From Bacillus sp. REN10 (GTDB lineage Bacteria; Bacillota; Bacilli; Bacillales; Domibacillaceae), in NCBI RefSeq assembly GCF_016820555.1, contig NZ_JADHDW010000008.1:1-64000 (forward strand): DNA of 64,000 bases. Reading direction: 5' to 3'. The notes beneath the pieces are model-generated. The model was not told the DNA's origin. It saw only the letters and a list, made by a program, of their open reading frames with translations, and did not search any database. Every line of letters starts with the position of its first letter. Position 1 is the first letter of the stretch. This document shows positions 60,535-64,000 of this stretch, in pieces. The translations under genes were made by a program, and so were the position numbers.

Positions 60535-62262
60535 TTAGCTATACTCAATTTCCTGTTCTTCAAGTACTTGCTCGCGTAAACGATGTTTCAATATTTTCCC
60601 TACAGGATTACGAGGGAGCTCCTTATAAATTGCGATATATTCTGGAATCTTATAGGTTGCATAACCATTCTCTTTAAAAAATGCGATTATTTCTTCTAAA
60701 TCAATAGTTTCCTCTGGATTTTTCAATACAATACAAGCACAGGCTTTTTCACCCATCACTTTATCAGGAACACCGACGACTGAAACTTCCGCAATCTTTG
60801 GATGACTTTGTAAGAAGTGTTCAACTTCTTCTGGCGATATATTAATGCCGCCGCGAATAATAATATCTTTAGAACGCCCAACAAAACGGTAGAATCGTTG
60901 AACCCCATCTACTTCAACAATTTCAAATAGATCTCCGGTACAGAAAAAGCCATCTTTATCGTATACTTTGCAGTTAAGGTCCTCTCTTTTCCAGTAGCCT
61001 TGCAGCACACTTGCCCCTTTAATTCTCATTTCACCCGGCATGCCGCTCTCCGTAATGACTTCCCCCGTCTCTACGTCCACAATTCTGCTTTGAAAACGAT
61101 GCGCAATTCTTGTTGACCACTCATATCCCTTTACACCAAAGCGCGGGAAGAAATTGGCGCGCTGCTCAGGATTGGGAATATCCCTTGGACCGCTTATAAA
61201 CGTTGCTCCTTCATTCGAACCAAAATAATTGATAATATCAATGTCAAATTTTTCTTTCCACCCTCTTACCATCCAAGAAGAGAGTGGAGTGGATCCGGAA
61301 CCAATAGCTCGCAAAGTTGAAAAATTCGCTTGCTTTAAGATAGCTTCATTATTCAGCATCATATTTAACAGCGCTGGTGGAGCTAATGTATACGTGGCGC
61401 GTTCAGTGGCTACTTGTTGCAAAAGTACCGGTAAGTCAAACGGATGGTGCATCATTAGCTTACTGCCGGCAATTAACCAAGGAACAAACATGCCGCCAAT
61501 TCCTGCCATATTGACCATCGGAAATGTATTGAGCAATACGTCCTCTTCTGTAAATTCCGCAACATCAACCGAAGCGTAAGCGGAAATGAGCCATTCATTG
61601 TGACTCCTTGGAACTCCTTTCGGCTTTCCTTCTGTACCTGATGTCCAACAAATCGTAAAAATATCATTGGTTGTAGATGGATTCGCAGCTATTTCTTGTT
61701 GAAGATATTCATTATCTTCCAGTGATAACTCTGCTTGATCGATGGAGAGAACTCCTGCTGGAATAGCTTCGCCCCATGCAAAAATCGTTTCGATCGTTGG
61801 CAATTTCGATCGCATCTCTACAAATGTTTGCGCGGCATGGTAATTCAGAATGCGTGACATAGTAAGGACAGCCTTGGCTTCAACAAAATTAAGCAGGGTG
61901 TCGTATTCGTGCTCTCGATATTGAACGGGTAATGGCGTTACTATCGCACCAATTCGTAAAATAGCTAAATAAGAAATAACAATTTCAACGGTATTCGGTA
62001 ATTGAACGGCAATAATATCATCTTTCTTAATTCCATGTTTCATCAAAATAGCCGCTAGCCGATCTGCTTCGTCACTAAGTTGTTGGTACGTGAGTCGTTT
62101 TGGTGCTTGATGACAAATGGTTTCACGATTGAGGGGGTCAATAATGGCCTCAACATGCGGTCGATTATTGACGTGATGACGGAATACATCATAGATAGTC
62201 TCTGTTCCCCACCATCCCTTTTCTTCATATTCTTTAATGATTTCTTTGCTTGCCAGTATCAT
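60535..62262 (-). CDS. AMP-dependent acyl-CoA synthetase
   Basis: A 575-residue ligase. Motifs: CWTSGTEGKPKGVPRSHNEW, FGSNEGATF, FFCTGDLFEI, RSKDIIIRGGINISPEEVEH and the lysine in NPVGKILKHRL. It is closer to aryl- or cyclohexanecarboxylate-type ligases (long N-terminus, EYEEKGWW start) than to fatty acid ones, a hint at a ring-containing or branched acid. ATG 62262 has GGGGGAG eight bases upstream. It follows the oxygenase gene by 54 bp. Confidence 0.9.
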   Translation of the reverse strand: MILASKEIIKEYEEKGWWGTETIYDVFRHHVNNRPHVEAIIDPLNRETICHQAPKRLTYQQLSDEADRLAAILMKHGIKKDDIIAVQLPNTVEIVISYLAILRIGAIVTPLPVQYREHEYDTLLNFVEAKAVLTMSRILNYHAAQTFVEMRSKLPTIETIFAWGEAIPAGVLSIDQAELSLEDNEYLQQEIAANPSTTNDIFTICWTSGTEGKPKGVPRSHNEWLISAYASVDVAEFTEEDVLLNTFPMVNMAGIGGMFVPWLIAGSKLMMHHPFDLPVLLQQVATERATYTLAPPALLNMMLNNEAILKQANFSTLRAIGSGSTPLSSWMVRGWKEKFDIDIINYFGSNEGATFISGPRDIPNPEQRANFFPRFGVKGYEWSTRIAHRFQSRIVDVETGEVITESGMPGEMRIKGASVLQGYWKREDLNCKVYDKDGFFCTGDLFEIVEVDGVQRFYRFVGRSKDIIIRGGINISPEEVEHFLQSHPKIAEVSVVGVPDKVMGEKACACIVLKNPEETIDLEEIIAFFKENGYATYKIPEYIAIYKELPRNPVGKILKHRLREQVLEEQEIEYS

Positions 62263-62315
62263 TTCCACTTCTCCCCCTTTAGCTACGCAAGTTTCTATTA
62301 GCCGATCTGCTTACT

Positions 62316-63740
62316 TTATGCATCTCCCCCATAGAAATTTTCCCCAGAAATCCACGTTGCATGGAAGCCCATTGGAACCCGTTGCGGCAACGCAATTCTA
62401 GCAATTGGCTCCAGTTCGAAATGCTGTGCATCTAAGATGATCAACTCGGATTTATTTTCTTGTTCATTATAAATATAAGAAAGAACATACCCATCATCTT
62501 CTGATTCGGCATTTTTCTTTGGTGCGAATGCTGCTTCCGTTCCATAGTGCTGAGGCGCGAACATATGCTTCTTCGAGGCGCCTGTCCATGTGTCATATTT
62601 AACTAAACCCGTAAATTTTAGCGTAACCGCTGAATCAATATAAACATTATAAGAATAGCGCCCTTTTCGTCCCAGATAATTTAAGTTGGTGACTGGGAAC
62701 TCTGTATTCATATCACAAAGTTCCCCTTCTTTTACTGCTCCAGTTTTTGTATTTAAACGCCAGTAGTACAATTGCGCATTCAACTGTAAAAATTGCATCA
62801 TCCGTTCAATATCGCTTTCGCCCGCATGTTTTGGCGGCTCTGGCTCTTTTACCCGGCAACCGATAAGAATAATTTCATCACCTTCTTCCCATGCGTTGAT
62901 TGTATGGTAGATATAACAAGGATTGGCTTCGTACCAGCGAATATCTTCCGAAGCTCCGTACCTTGGAATCACACCAAAACGACTCGGCATATCACGATAG
63001 AACTCAACCTTATAGCGCCCTTTTTTCAACGCTTCAAAATTGTTGAATAACGGTAAATCCATCAAAATGGAATGGTTTTCTGTAATCCACATGTCATGAG
63101 GGTTTCGCGGTCCAGGCAATTCGATTGGCACACTATGCACATCTTTTCCATCTGCTGAAACAACACCATACATCATATATGGAAATTTTGTTCCATAGTC
63201 AAAGAAAATAAATTCTCCCGTATTTTCATCGACTTTTGAATGGGCAGAAACGCTTGATTTTAATTGACCATTAAAATCTTCTACTCCAATCGTTTCCAAT
63301 GTTTTCGCATCAATGCGGTAGGGCTCACCAGAAATGTACCAAAGACTGAGCAGATTATGATTGTGATAGACAACATCCGTATTAGAAGTGTTTTTCAACC
63401 TTTCAAAACTTGGATTTTTTGATACGTCTTCCATTAGCCCGACCCATTCAGATTTCTTCGCTTGATCTTCATGCTGATAACCTTTTGTTTGAACATAACG
63501 ATTTCGATAACTCACTTTTCCATCTTTAATATAGACAGCATGTAACATTCCATCTCCATCAAACCAATGATGGCGCCCCATCGGCTCATACTTTGGATTC
63601 GGGCCATTACGGACATACGCACCACTAAAGTCAGTAGGGATTTCACCTTCAATCACTTGTAGTTCCTCTACGAATAGTTCTTCATCAATCGGTGCATATA
63701 ATGGGGCTTTTAAATAAGGATTAAATTCCACTTTACTCAT
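62316..63740 (-). CDS. Carotenoid/lignostilbene/isoeugenol-type oxygenase (RPE65 family)
   Basis: A 474-residue non-haem iron oxygenase that splits a C=C bond to two carbonyls. The four iron-binding histidines are visible in SAHSKVD, PRNPHDMW, YHTINAW and GFHATWI. GAYVRNGPNPKYEPMGRHHWFDGDGMLHAV is the classical start of the seven-bladed propeller. Substrates in the family are carotenoids, apocarotenoids, stilbenes and isoeugenol. It sits with two acid-CoA ligases and beta-oxidation genes, so its product is probably oxidised to an acid and degraded. Its start overlaps the previous stop (TGATG). Confidence 0.92.
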   Translation of the reverse strand: MSKVEFNPYLKAPLYAPIDEELFVEELQVIEGEIPTDFSGAYVRNGPNPKYEPMGRHHWFDGDGMLHAVYIKDGKVSYRNRYVQTKGYQHEDQAKKSEWVGLMEDVSKNPSFERLKNTSNTDVVYHNHNLLSLWYISGEPYRIDAKTLETIGVEDFNGQLKSSVSAHSKVDENTGEFIFFDYGTKFPYMMYGVVSADGKDVHSVPIELPGPRNPHDMWITENHSILMDLPLFNNFEALKKGRYKVEFYRDMPSRFGVIPRYGASEDIRWYEANPCYIYHTINAWEEGDEIILIGCRVKEPEPPKHAGESDIERMMQFLQLNAQLYYWRLNTKTGAVKEGELCDMNTEFPVTNLNYLGRKGRYSYNVYIDSAVTLKFTGLVKYDTWTGASKKHMFAPQHYGTEAAFAPKKNAESEDDGYVLSYIYNEQENKSELIILDAQHFELEPIARIALPQRVPMGFHATWISGENFYGGDA

Positions 63741-64000
63741 CAGATTCGCTCCTTTTCACTGTTTTTCCATTGATTGTTTGTATTTAATTCGATTTGTGCT
63801 TCTTTATATTCTCGTTGTAAATGTTGAATAATTCCGGCAGCAGGTTGAACGCTTTGAATGGCTCCCACCCCATGCCCGGCCGACCAAATATCACGCCAAG
63901 CTTTTGTATCACTTTGTGGATTACTAAAATCAATCGAATCTTTCGGTGTTAACTTCTCAGGTACTAGACCTGCTTTTACAACACTTGGAATCAGCATGTT
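63740..64000 (-). CDS. Nitronate monooxygenase-type flavoprotein, C-terminal part (cut by the window edge)
   Basis: The minus strand enters the window in frame and ends at 63740. The part seen (WRDIWSAGHGVGAIQSVQPAAGIIQHL) is the usual C-terminus of NMO/2-nitropropane dioxygenase proteins. Members often sit in fatty acid or terpenoid catabolic clusters, where their real substrate is unknown. Its stop overlaps the oxygenase start, so it is in the same operon. The N-terminal catalytic part is outside the window. Confidence 0.75.
   Translation of the reverse strand, partial: NMLIPSVVKAGLVPEKLTPKDSIDFSNPQSDTKAWRDIWSAGHGVGAIQSVQPAAGIIQHLQREYKEAQIELNTNNQWKNSEKERI

Overview
The window reads as AT-rich Gram-positive DNA, most probably a spore-forming Bacillaceae (Bacillus sensu lato). 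Ribosome binding sites are strong GGAGG types, TTG and GTG starts are common, and many genes match Bacillus families (CarD/YdeB, YthP-YthQ, YkfB-YkfC, YitT, DUF3231, DUF2642, FadN-like enzymes). No rRNA, tRNA or CRISPR array was seen, and the species cannot be named from the sequence alone.

Layout. Positions 1-11 kb are an accessory, partly decayed stretch: the 3' tail of an IS3-type transposase, a DapA-family enzyme, a cupin divergent from a LysR regulator, and a small integrase island (ImmA-type peptidase, tyrosine recombinase, and a frameshifted MrcB_N-DUF3883 gene that looks like a defence nuclease). DUF5071 and GNAT proteins, a cold-shock protein and a CarD regulator with a homopolymer frameshift follow, with several gene fragments. 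Positions 11-24 kb hold many small genes: DUF1259, a LysR/CofE-like ligase pair, an SH3 secreted protein, HXXEE paralogues, a deleted nucleotidyltransferase, an ankyrin/SUKH pair, a secreted nuclease with an Excalibur tail, and DUF6944 and DUF3231 proteins.

Positions 24-29 kb form a module: a PAS-AAA-Fis sigma-54 activator, a clear -24/-12 promoter, an Orn/Lys/Arg decarboxylase and a LysP-like permease. This suggests inducible lysine uptake and decarboxylation. Positions 29.5-32.6 kb are bounded by inverted repeats of about 110 bp and carry an MFS transporter, an AraC/GyrI-like regulator and small membrane proteins. Positions 33-38 kb carry bluB, a lone holin-amidase pair, a YitT protein, and a secreted coiled-coil protein preceded by what looks like a c-di-GMP-I (GEMM) riboswitch.

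Positions 38-45 kb carry two ABC exporter systems (ythPQ, and a TetR-controlled three-gene set) plus small membrane proteins. Positions 45-49 kb carry a muropeptide-use operon (DUF819 transporter, YkfB epimerase, YkfC peptidase) with a DUF3870 gene. Positions 49.6-52.8 kb carry a multicopper oxidase lipoprotein with a two-component system. Positions 53.6-64 kb carry a minus-strand CoA-dependent catabolic cluster: the end of a nitronate-monooxygenase-type gene, a carotenoid/lignostilbene/isoeugenol-type oxygenase, two acyl-CoA synthetases, a thiolase, two acyl-CoA dehydrogenases and a 3-hydroxyacyl-CoA dehydrogenase lacking the usual crotonase domain. The likely job is oxidative cleavage of a terpenoid or phenylpropanoid substrate followed by beta-oxidation.

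Three apparent frameshifts (near 4.18, 10.52 and 19.96 kb), two of them in A/T homopolymers, mean that either the assembly has indel errors or these genes are decaying or phase-variable. All assignments come from reading the sequence; no database search was run.
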